Part shown: positions 1 to 7,428 of the stretch, one piece after another
Layout: every line of letters begins with the position of its first letter
Numbering within the stretch: position 1 is the first letter of the stretch
DNA from: Minisyncoccota bacterium
GTDB lineage: Bacteria; Patescibacteriota; Minisyncoccia; UBA6257; JAKLIH01
Length of the DNA stretch: 11,470 nt
Direction of reading: 5' to 3'
Assembly (NCBI GenBank): GCA_028702045.1
Contig: JAQVPP010000017.1
Location: forward strand, 1-11,470
The notes under the pieces: generated by a model
Told to the model about the DNA's origin: nothing
The model's input: only the letters and a program-made list of their open reading frames with translations
Databases searched by the model: none
Program-made: the position numbers and the translations under genes

Positions 1-347
1 TTCTCGACTACTGCCTCCCGTAGGAGTGAGGCCCGTGTCTCAGTGCCTCCGTTGGGGGTCATGCTCTCACATCCCCTAACTGTCATAGCCTTGGTGAGCC
101 TTTACCTCACCAACAAGCTGATAGTGGCTAGGCCTATCGTTAAGCGAATTACTTCTTTACCCCGTAGGGAACTATCAGGTATTACTCCACCTTTCGGTGA
201 ACTATCCCTGTCTTAACGGAAAGTACCAAGCTATTACTAACTCGTTTGCCGCTAACATTTAATGCAAGCACTAAATGTCCGCACGACTTGTATGTCTTAT
301 CCACGCCGCCAGCGTTCACTCTGGACTAGGATCAAATCCTCGTTCAA
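1..347 (-). rRNA. rrs: 16S ribosomal RNA, 5' part (partial)
   Basis: The reverse complement carries the universal 16S segment ACTCCTACGGGAGGCAGTAG at the window edge (E. coli positions about 338-357) and the 5'-end segment TTTGATCCTAG near 330. From that segment the mature 5' end is placed at about 347 by analogy with E. coli. In between are AACGCTGGCGGCGTGGATAA and the conserved AGGCCTAGCC and CTGAGACACGGGCC stretches. The GGCGGCGTGGATAA block resembles Patescibacteria 16S as I remember it, which is inference without an alignment. The rest of the gene lies beyond the left edge. The 5' end is unusual: it reads CCTAGTCCAG where most bacteria have CMTGGCTCAG. Confidence 0.97.
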
Positions 348-426
348 AAACTCGATATTTAATATATCAAAAAATAGACTTAGAATAACCAATAAAATAA
401 AAATTTGTATATTTATTTTATGTATT

Positions 427-462
427 TTTTAAAGAACATAAAAACACTAATTAATTTAGTGT
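427..462 (-). promoter_or_regulatory. rRNA leader antitermination site: boxB-like hairpin then boxA
   Basis: On the minus strand just after the predicted transcription start comes a hairpin with a 7-bp stem, ACACTAA / TTAGTGT (444-462). It is followed by TGTTCTTTAAAA (427-438), which matches the E. coli rrn boxA TGCTCTTTAACA at 10 of 12 bases. The order boxB-boxA is that of known rrn leaders, where NusB-S10 binds boxA and makes the polymerase resistant to termination. A nusB gene lies in the same window. The hairpin is followed by a short T run, so it could also be read as a weak terminator, but its place at the start of an rRNA leader argues for the antitermination reading. Confidence 0.6.
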
Positions 463-468
463 AACCTA

Positions 469-497
469 AATATACCAAAAGTTAAGTCAAATGTCAA
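469..497 (-). promoter_or_regulatory. promoter of the 16S rRNA operon
   Basis: The minus strand shows a perfect -35 TTGACA (492-497), a 17-bp spacer and a -10 TATATT (469-474). Transcription would start near 462, giving a leader of about 115 nt before the 16S 5' end. It is one of the two closest matches to the sigma-70 consensus in the window, fitting for an rRNA gene. No second promoter was recognised further upstream. Confidence 0.8.
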
Positions 498-558
498 TAC
501 CTCTTATTTAAAAAAAAATACAGTAAAAATACATAAAATATATATACATTTTTCTTTC

Positions 559-597
559 AAAAAAATAAAAAAACTTAAAATCATAGATTTTAAGTTT
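559..597 (-). terminator. rho-independent terminator of the pilin-FGE transcript
   Basis: A perfect 12-bp stem (571-582 with 586-597, loop of 3) is followed on the minus strand by a U-rich tract, TTTTTTTATTTTTTTG (558-573, its first bases shared with the stem). It lies between the surface-protein gene that ends at 851 and the rRNA promoter at 469-497, so it insulates the rRNA operon from read-through. Confidence 0.82.
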
Positions 598-598
598 T

Positions 599-623
599 AG
601 CGGAATTTATGATAAATTCCGCT
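599..623 (-). repeat. perfect inverted repeat, second hairpin of a tandem terminator
   Basis: AGCGGAATTTA (599-609) and its exact complement (613-623) flank a 3-nt loop. On the minus strand it sits one base upstream of the terminator hairpin, so the pair forms tandem stems. It has no U tract of its own. It may stabilise the 3' end of the transcript or be part of a small RNA, and it is too far from the end of the gene at 851 to be a conventional immediate terminator. Confidence 0.6.
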
Positions 624-850
624 CCTGCTTGTTCAGGTTCTTTTTTCTTCTTTGTTTTTCTTTTTTTGATTTGTTTGAGATAGTTACGGTTGATTAAAAG
701 AATTGTGTTGTGGCTTGGTTATCTTTATTGTATACATACTTTTGTTTCTGTTATCTATTCCTTAACTGCCTTGATTATTTGATTCTTTTGTATACTATAT
801 TATTACGTCTTTATTCTTGCATACTATGTTATGTGGTTTGGCACTAAACA
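624..850. other. intergenic region without a supported gene
   Basis: About 227 bases lie between the stop codon of the pilin-FGE gene and the tandem hairpins. The minus strand is A/purine-rich, with runs such as AAAGAAGAAAAAAGAA. No frame has an ATG-started ORF longer than about 18 codons, and no tRNA is seen. Loose repeats of TATACTAT occur at 791-798 and as CATACTAT at 820-827. It would form a long 3' UTR of the upstream gene and could hold a small RNA; nothing in it is recognisable. Confidence 0.5.
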
Positions 851-2719
851 TTACTCGGCGCAACGACCCCCAAAATTCCAACCCGAACTCGCAGGGTAAT
901 AGCTCAAGTACGACATAGCGAGACCAGCAATCGACCCATCGCTCCAGTACCCACCACGAAGCAACATTCTTGATCCGTATGGTCTGATGTAATATCTGTC
1001 ATTATTATAGTTATTATCTTCTACTCTTTTAGGAATAACCATATATTGGAGATCTTCTTCTGACCTAAGATCATTATCTATATACATTCAGTAATAAAAG
1101 TCTCCTGTATCACCATATATACCAGCATTGCCTGCAAAACCTGGGTAACTAACAATTACATCATCTATTGCAGGTGCTCTATCATCACCATAGCCATCTT
1201 CTCCAAAAGGAACTTCTGTGCTACACGTAGTAAATACTTGTGTTACTGGATCATAGTCTAAGCACTTGAAAATAGAACCGTTTGCATCACTTCCTGTTCC
1301 AGTATATATAGGGCCACTACTAAACCAATAATAACCATCACCATAAGTTGATCCATCACCATATCTGAATTGATCTATATCACCTATAGGGTTTTCTATT
1401 GTAATAGTATAAGGATCACTACCTGTAACATTACTTATCCATGCAGCAGCTCCTCCATTTGAATCATTAGAGTCATCACCTGTTATTAGGTTTTCCACAG
1501 CTGTTTCACCTAAAGCACTAAGCATAGCTCCATTAGCAGGAACTAATACATATACTATATCTCCACTGTCATACCTCCCGTCTTTATCTTGATCTAGTTT
1601 TCATCACAGTCCATTAGTTAAGTAACCATATGTACCTGACATGTCAGTAAACTCTCATACATTACCGTTTAAGTCATATATACCATCTTCTTGATGATTA
1701 TGTGATCAAGCTAAGGGGCCAGTTCCAGTTTGACATCTAGGTTCGCCAGTACAACCACCACAGTTTCAGTTATATGATGATTCTACTGCTGTACATGTTT
1801 GAGTACCAGATGTATCAACATCTCTATCTCCTGTTTTATCAAGCCCAGCATTTCCACATGTTGCATTACAAGCAGTATAGTTATTTCCACTAGGAACTGT
1901 ACCATTATCATAACTTCAAAGAGTTATCATACCTCACTCTTCCATAGTAATAAGGTGTTTACCTACTTCTTCACACTTTTGTTTAGCAAGTTGTAGAGTT
2001 AAGTTTCCACAATCATCACCATGTGTTCAAGGTTTCTCTCCTTGTTTACTCTGTGCCATACAGTTACTATCTGCACTCATCTCATACTTATCAACCATAA
2101 TAAGATTACCCTCTCATTCAACAGGATACATGTCTTGTGTAGGCATAGGTGTATACTTCCTTATAGCAGTACCTTTTTCATATGTATATGGAGAATATCC
2201 ACCATCATTAATACCAGAACTACTTTGATCTGATAGTGTAGCTCTAAGCTCATAACTACCTCCTGGAAAGTATGAGTAAAAGTATGTACTATTATTAATA
2301 GGATCTATGGGTAATACACTTAGTACTTGTTGATATTGATTAAAGTTAATAGGTATTCAGCCTGTAGAGTCAGGTAGTTGTAGTTTAGTACTATCTGTTA
2401 CACAATTGTATGTATATCCAGTAAGTAGTGTAGGTAAAGTATAACTAGAACAAGTTGAACTAGTACTATCAAGAAGTGATATATATACAGTAGTACTACT
2501 ACCATAGTCCTGTATATATTCATTTGCTTCTAAAAAAGAAATACTCTTGTATATACTGTTGATATCACTGATTCTTTTTGAATCTCTGGCTTTGTTAAGT
2601 ACATTAATTGGATTTAATGCAAAAAGAATAATAGCTGCTAGAATTGCTAGTACTGCTATTACTATCATTAGTTCTACTAGGGTAAATGAGTTTAATTTTT
2701 TTAAAAAAGTTTTATTCAT
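851..2719 (-). CDS. type IV prepilin / FGE-sulfatase-like domain fusion, probable DGR target
   Basis: One 622-residue frame, read with UGA as Trp, ends at TAA (851-853). Residues 1-40 form a class III/prepilin leader: short basic start, then NSFTLVELMIVIAVLAILAA, with cleavage expected before Phe12 and the conserved Glu at 16; Ser at -1 instead of Gly is less usual. A pilin stalk follows (KARDSKRISDIN). From about residue 205 comes a formylglycine-generating-enzyme/C-type-lectin-like domain: MVDKYEMS (208-215), HLITMEEW (to 262), YDLNGNVWEFTDMSG (around 355), RMLLRGGYW (584-592) and the closing GGRCAE. In-frame TGA codons are at residues 121, 202, 231, 262, 268, 318, 338, 355, 372, 373 and 544; four more Trp are TGG. 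The product is probably exported and built into or anchored like a pilin, showing the lectin-like domain outside. Catalysis as a true FGE is unlikely; in CPR such domains are typical retroelement targets. No Shine-Dalgarno is visible. Confidence 0.9.
854..967 (-). other. candidate DGR variable region (VR) at the 3' end of the pilin-FGE gene
   Basis: The last ~35 codons are about 57% G+C by hand count in an otherwise AT-rich gene, and only about 12% of coding-strand bases are A. They use codons hardly seen elsewhere here (CGT, GGG, TCG, GCG, GCC, CTC). The peptide RGGYWSDGSIAGLAM...SSGWNFGGRCA follows the pattern of CPR retroelement targets, RGG-x-W-xx-G-xx-AG...xWNxGxRCA. The variable-looking residues (Tyr, Ser, Asp, Ile, Tyr, Ser) are mostly one or two substitutions from Asn codons, as adenine mutagenesis would produce. 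The GC-rich end at 857-871 could be the homing-initiation site (IMH). Both Trp codons inside are TGG. No template repeat or reverse transcriptase is in the window, so this rests on composition and motif. Confidence 0.65.
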
Positions 2720-2742
2720 TTTTATTAGTTAAATATATATTA

Positions 2743-2770
2743 AGTATATCAGAAAATAAATAAAAGTAAA
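2743..2770 (-). promoter_or_regulatory. predicted promoter of the pilin-FGE gene
   Basis: The minus strand has -35 TTTACT (2765-2770), a 16-bp spacer ending in TGA, and -10 TATACT (2743-2748). The TGATATACT arrangement is an extended -10. A start near 2736 would leave a leader of about 16 nt. It lies in the 54-bp gap after the stop codon of the upstream secreted-protein gene, where no terminator hairpin is visible, so some read-through is possible. Confidence 0.5.
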
Positions 2771-2773
2771 ATA

Positions 2774-3529
2774 TTATTTAGAAAAATAGTTTTGAAATAT
2801 CCCCAATCCTTTTATCTTCTCTACAATATTGTTAAATGGAGTTTGTATAGAATTCTTAATTCCTGGATATATATCTTTTACTATAGGTATATTAATTGGC
2901 TTTTCTTTTAGTGCAATAACCACTGCATAACCATCCATAACTCTAACAACTACATACTTATCTTCTTTAATATCACTTAAGTCTAATACCTTATTATCAG
3001 ATAAAAATCTTGTTCCATCATTAATATTAAATTTCTCTCCATCTTTTAAAATAATTTTTTCTGAAGAAATAAAATCAATTTCTCCAAAATAAAGATCAAG
3101 TCCTTTAAGTGATACATTACGTACAGACTTAGCATATACATTATCTTCTTCTAAAACACCAAATATATTGACAACATCTCCTAAAACAAAAGAATCTAAC
3201 TTAATACTACCTCAATAATAATCAACTAAAGAAATATCTTTAATAAATACCATATATTCTTTATTGAAAATTAAAACTTTAAGATAATCATTATTTATTT
3301 CAACCACCTTACCATTCTTAATATTGATACTAATATTAGATTCACCAAACTCTGGACAATTAATCATCCCTTTACATAGCACAGATCCCTCATACTCATC
3401 TATACTCAAACTTTGTTGCAAATCAGTTTTGCTTAAGTTCTCAACTGATGGCAAAACATTTAAATTTTTAGCCAAAGTAACTTGAAAACAAAAACATAAA
3501 ATTAAGCAAGCAATTAAGATTTTCTTCAT
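2774..3529 (-). CDS. secreted protein with tandem OB-like (DUF5666-type) repeats, downstream of ftsX
   Basis: This 251-residue protein starts with a clear signal peptide (MKKILIACLILCFCFQVTLA; a Cys in the h-region but no clean lipobox). Two similar beta-rich modules follow. The first, about residues 69-131, runs KNGKVVEINNDYLKVLIF to WGSIKLDSFVLGDVVNIFG; the second, about 140-207, runs FGEIDFISSEKIILKDG to VVVRVMDGYAVVIALK. Such modules resemble the DUF5666/OB-like repeats common in secreted CPR proteins; this is pattern resemblance only. A TGA at residue 106 (3212-3214) is read as Trp, giving YYWGSIKL before the LGD turn; the true stop is TAA at 2774. It begins inside the end of ftsX (ATGA overlap) and is therefore co-translated with it. 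Position suggests a periplasmic or cell-wall partner of FtsEX, but it lacks a visible coiled coil or peptidase domain like EnvC or PcsB. Confidence 0.8.
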
Positions 3530-4455
3530 GATAAATGTTTAATAGATTTTTTTAAATATTTTGAAACCGCAAAAAAACTAGATAATATACCAAATAATAT
3601 TCCAACCCCTATATTAATTACTGCAAATAAGAAAAAGTTAGAGAAGAAATAACTAGATACACCAAACATACCAAAGAATGCTCCTAGTTTTATACTCATT
3701 GCATACATAAATATCAAATAAATAATTAAATTAATTATTGCTCCGAAAAATCCATATATAATTCCCTCTATTAAAAAGGGTCCTTGAATAAATAAATTAC
3801 TTGCTCCAACTAACTTCATAATATCAATCTCATCACTCCTGTTATGTATAGCTATACGTACACTGTTAAAGCATACTATACATGCAATCAAACTAAACAA
3901 TATAGTTAAAAATATATATGTAATATTTATACTAGTAACTAATACATTAGCATTATCAATTACTTCTTGATTCTGAACCATATTCATATTCATAATCTGA
4001 TCATCAAAATCAGAATTCTCTAAATAACTCAATATATCATTATAGTGTTTAGAATCTGCCACCTTTATATTCAAAGATGCAGACAATGGGTTATCACCTA
4101 ACTCCTCTAAAGCTCTCATCAATATCTGATCATATCCTCTCTTTTCTTTAAAATTATTCAAAGCTTCTGTTTGTGATACATACAACACATCTTGTACTCC
4201 CGTAACGCTCATCATCTCATCTTTTATATTTAGAACCTGATCCTCACTAACATTTAGATTAAAATAAATAACCAAATCTACTTTACTTTCAATTTCTTTT
4301 GTAAAAGAAGAGAAGATGTGGTTCATTAAAAAGACTCCACTAATCAGCATTAAACTAACAACAAAAGCAATAATAGTTGCTAAAGTTAATATCTTATTTC
4401 GACAAACATTATCAAAACCAGACTTACATGCTCTTTTAAAATTAGTAATAATCAT
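3514..4455 (-). CDS. ftsX: cell-division ABC transporter permease FtsX
   Basis: FtsX is the membrane subunit of the FtsEX complex, which couples ATP hydrolysis to control of cell-wall hydrolases at the septum. The topology is typical: TM1 about residues 22-47, a large outside domain at 48-170, then TM2 (174-199), TM3 (229-253) and TM4 (273-297). The cytoplasmic loop carries the family hallmark EIDIMKLVGASNLFIQGPFL (209-228) that contacts FtsE. It starts 13 bp after ftsE without a visible Shine-Dalgarno. The frame meets TGA at 3526-3528; read as Trp310 it continues RKS and stops at TAA (3514-3516), giving 313 residues and a 16-bp overlap with the next gene. If that TGA were a stop, the protein would be 309 residues with a four-base ATGA overlap. 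The few extra residues do not change the assignment. Confidence 0.95.
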
Positions 4456-4468
4456 ATATTATTTTTTA

Positions 4469-5152
4469 TTAATTATATAAAATATATTTCCCTACTTTCT
4501 CATCTCTAACCACTCTGCCGTCCTCAAGTGTAATAACTCTTCTTCCTAAATTATTTACTATTTCTTTTTCATGAGTACATAAGATAACAGCAGTACCCAA
4601 TTCATTAATCTTAAGTAATAATTTAATAATATCTAGTGTAGTTATAGGGTCTAAATTAGAAGTAGGCTCATCAGCTATCAATAAATCAGGTTTTTGAATA
4701 ATTGCCCTAGCTATAGCTACTCTCTGTTTCTCTCCAGCAGATAATTGATAAGGAAATCTATTTTGCTTATCAAACAAACCAACTAATTTCAAAACCTCAG
4801 GTACTTCTTTTTTAATTTCAGAATCCATGTATCCAACTGATTCCAAAACAAAAGATAAGTTTTCAAAAACAGTCCTGTTGTTTAATAATTTAAAATCTTG
4901 GAAAACTACTCCAACTTTTCTTCTCAAATCAGTAACCTTCTGGTTACATAATGAACATACATCATTAGAACAAAAAAGTACCTTACCTTTAGATGGTAAT
5001 AGGTCTCTAATAATCAAACGAATAATAGTAGTCTTACCTACACCAGACTTACCTACTAAACAAACAAATTCATTTTCATCAACATCAAAACTAACCCCAT
5101 CTAGAACATAATCATCATACTTTTTGTATACATTTTTAAAAGATAATAACAT
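4469..5152 (-). CDS. ftsE: cell-division ATP-binding protein FtsE
   Basis: FtsE is the cytoplasmic ATPase of FtsEX. It has 227 residues, close to E. coli FtsE (222). In order: Walker A GKSGVGKTT (34-42), Q-loop in VFQDFKLL (Q85), the FtsE-specific context around it, signature LSAGEKQR (137-144; Ala replaces the usual Gly), Walker B LLIADE (157-162), D-loop SNLD (165-168) and H-loop CTHE. I start it at the ATG at 5150-5152, because MLLSFKNVYKKYD matches how FtsE proteins begin. An in-frame TTG at 5204-5206 would add 18 residues, but these overlap the predicted promoter. The gene contains no Trp and no TGA, and ends with TAA. It leads the operon ftsE-ftsX-secreted protein. Confidence 0.95.
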   Translation of the reverse strand: MLLSFKNVYKKYDDYVLDGVSFDVDENEFVCLVGKSGVGKTTIIRLIIRDLLPSKGKVLFCSNDVCSLCNQKVTDLRRKVGVVFQDFKLLNNRTVFENLSFVLESVGYMDSEIKKEVPEVLKLVGLFDKQNRFPYQLSAGEKQRVAIARAIIQKPDLLIADEPTSNLDPITTLDIIKLLLKINELGTAVILCTHEKEIVNNLGRRVITLEDGRVVRDEKVGKYILYN

Positions 5153-5178
5153 AAAATAACAATTATTTAATATACTTA

Positions 5179-5206
5179 ATTGTACCAAATATTTGAAAAT
5201 TTTCAA
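5179..5206 (-). promoter_or_regulatory. promoter of the ftsE-ftsX operon
   Basis: On the minus strand, -35 TTGAAA (5201-5206), a 16-bp spacer and -10 TACAAT (5179-5184) lie in the 61-bp gap between smc and ftsE. A start near 5171 leaves about 19 nt before the ftsE ATG. Each hexamer differs from consensus by one base. It also supports choosing the ATG at 5152 as the start. Confidence 0.65.
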
Positions 5207-5213
5207 CTAAAAA

Positions 5214-7343
5214 TTAGTTTTTAACATAATCCCTAGATTCTTCTAATTTCAAAGATAGTGCCTTAGAGCAATTCTTGTCTCCAATAGTAATACCAAAAAT
5301 CAAATCAGCACATATCATAGTAAGTCAATTATGAGTAATTAACACAAACTGTGTCTTAGTTGATAAATTTTTCAAAATATCACCAAACTTTCTCGCATTC
5401 TCTTCATCCAAAGCTGCATCTACCTCATCAAGTACCAATAGTGGAGGTACAGATATAGAGACAATAGCAAATAATAATGCCAAAGAAACTAGTGATTTTT
5501 CTCCCCCAGACAAAGACTCTATTCCTTCTAATTTATTTTTAGGTAACTTAACAAAAATATCTACACCAATATTTACTCCTTCCTCATCCTTTACTACTTC
5601 TATACTACCTTTACCTCCATCAAACATAATTTTTAAATATTTAGTAAATTCTGAATTAATTTGCTTTAAAGCCAAATCAAAACTAACATTGATCTCTTTT
5701 TCCAAATCCTTAATAATTTTATTCAAATCTTTAATAGAAATTTCTAAATCATTTTTTTCAGTTTGCAAAAAATCAATTCTCTCCTTAACCCCACTATACT
5801 CATCCTCAATCTCTGGATCAACAAACCCTATCTCACTCAACATTTTCCTATATCTATACATCTTTTTCTCTAGTTCATAAAACTCATTTTCACTTAATTT
5901 TACACAGCAACTACCAACCTCCTTAATATCTACCAAACTCTCTTTAATTTCTCTTTCTAAATTAGAAAACTTAAGATTAAACTTTTCTTGATCTATCTCA
6001 AAGGAACGAATCATATATTTTAACTCATTAATTTCTTTTTGCTTTTTCTCAAATAATATAAAATTCTCTTGATTTTCACTTATCTTCTTTTTCTCTAAAA
6101 CAGATATCTCTTCAAGTTTAGAATATTTCAAATTAATCTCATCTTGAATTGATTTGTTTTTATTTTGAATTTCTTTAAGTTTGCCCTCCAACATAACTAT
6201 CTCTTGCTTAACACTATCAGAATTTACATTACTAATATTAAAATTAGCAATTAATAACTTAAACTCATTTTCTAAATTTTTAAGAGCCATATTTAATTGG
6301 TTAAAGTCCTTAATCACATAAATATTCTTAAAACAACTTAAGATATTCTCTATCTTAGGATTAATAATATTCAAATCAATATGACAAACCTTGTTTTTTA
6401 AATTATCATTTAGCTTATTCTTATTAACATCAATCAGGGATTCTATTTTAGCTAAATCATAAAGCAAGCTAGATTTTTGATTATTTAGTTCACGAATCTC
6501 TTTTTCTAAAATTTGCTTATCTTTTTCAAATTCAATATTTTGAAAATTTAAATCAAAACCACTACACTCTTTCTCAAGTAAATTAATTTTATTCTCTATA
6601 TCACTTATCTCTTTACTATTATCAACTTTTTTCAATTTATTAAATAAATATGAAAAATATGATAACTCTATATCCTGCAATTCTTTCTTTATCTCCTCAC
6701 TTTTTTGCATCCTACTTATTTGTCTTTTTAAAGATCTGAAGTGAGGCATTATCTCATTTTCCAAAACAGACACTTGATTCAAATTATCAACAGTCAAACT
6801 TAATTTCTTAATTGAAGATTCTTTTTTAATTTCCAACTGTCGTAATCCCAAAATCTCCTGAAACATCACTACCCTCTCATTACTTGATATCCTTAATATA
6901 TCCTCAATAGTTCCTTGATTAACAATAGAAAAACCTTTTACCCCTAATTTTAAAGAGGAAAATATCTCAACTACATCCTTTAACCTACATGCTTGATTAT
7001 TAATAAAATAATCACTTTTCCCATCAAGACTAATACTCCTCTCTACTTCTAAAGAATTAAATTCAATTCCTTCTTTTTTCTCTATATCCTCAAACAATAG
7101 TTTGACACTAGCACAAGAGCTTGGTTTTATTTTTTCGTTTCCTGCAAAAACTAAACTAGAAGAATTATCAATTCTTAAATTCTTACTACTCTGATCACCC
7201 AAAACTCATCTCAAAGCATCTACTATATTACTTTTACCAGAACCATTAGGCCCAACAATAGCATTAATATTTTTATCAAACACCAAACTAGTTTTTAAAG
7301 GAAAAGATTTAAACCCTTTCAACTCTATTTCTTTTAAATACAT
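5214..7343 (-). CDS. smc: short SMC chromosome-segregation ATPase lacking a recognisable hinge
   Basis: SMC proteins organise and segregate the chromosome by ATP-driven loop formation. This one has 709 residues against about 1,100-1,200 in most bacteria. The N-terminal head has FKSFPLKT, Walker [10 protein letters not shown] (31-39), [15 protein letters not shown] (43-57) and [10 protein letters not shown]; the C-terminal head has signature SLSGGEKS (610-617), Walker B LLVLDE (635-640), DAALDEEN and the closing VLITHN...LTM. Between them lies coiled coil, about residues 175-590, broken around 315-375 by a non-heptad stretch ([20 protein letters not shown]...) where a hinge would be expected. 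In-frame TGA codons are at residue 46 (7206-7208), the conserved Trp of the family, and 673 (5325-5327), a site usually Arg or Lys. The real stop is TAA at 5214-5216. There is no TGG in the gene, so both Trp are UGA, and no Shine-Dalgarno. Confidence 0.92.
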
Positions 7344-7370
7344 TTTAAAAAATTAAATTTATACATATAT

Positions 7371-7379
7371 ATTTTATCA
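7371..7379 (-). promoter_or_regulatory. possible extended -10 promoter of smc
   Basis: TGATAAAAT on the minus strand fits an extended -10 element, about 28 bp before the smc ATG and just past the terminator of the upstream gene. No convincing -35 is present (best TTTTAT), so this is a weak call made mainly because smc needs a promoter after a terminator. Confidence 0.35.
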
Positions 7380-7388
7380 AATATATTT

Positions 7389-7428
7389 AAATAATAAAAG
7401 AAGGTTAATTATTTAATCAACCTTCTCT
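7389..7428 (-). terminator. terminator overlapping the end of the 215-residue orphan gene
   Basis: A 14-bp stem (7397-7410 with 7415-7428, two G-U pairs in the RNA, 4-nt loop) is followed on the minus strand by TTTTATTATTT. The stop codon of the orphan gene (7413-7415) lies in its loop, so the last codons, for KEKVD, double as the upstream arm. Confidence 0.7.

Noticed and set aside
444..462. Hairpin plus T run read as a terminator
   Set aside because: It sits directly after the rRNA promoter and before a boxA; a terminator there would block the rRNA. A boxB-like role fits better.
590..715. Possible short coding frame on the minus strand ending ...EPEQAGAEFIINSAKT
   Set aside because: It has no start codon, is only about 40 codons long, and its end overlaps perfect inverted repeats better explained as RNA hairpins.
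624..850. Template repeat of the suspected DGR next to the variable region
   Set aside because: The segment is AT-rich and shows no match to 854-967; no RT or Avd-like ORF is present either.
1799..2233. Plus-strand ORFs inside the FGE domain
   Set aside because: They are composition-driven antisense frames opposite a well-supported domain.
851..2719. UGA = Gly (genetic code 25, as in Gracilibacteria/Absconditabacteria)
   Set aside because: It would put Gly in GNV-x-EF and EE-x-G of the FGE domain and in ALR-x-VLG of SMC, where the families have Trp. The 16S start also looks unlike those lineages, as far as I can judge by eye.
851..2719. Pseudogenes broken by nonsense mutations
   Set aside because: All interruptions are TGA, never TAA or TAG, there are no frameshifts, and essential genes (rnc, smc) show the same pattern.
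5153..5206. TTG start adding 18 residues to FtsE
   Set aside because: The extra segment does not resemble FtsE N-termini and covers the predicted promoter; the ATG at 5152 gives the family's normal start.
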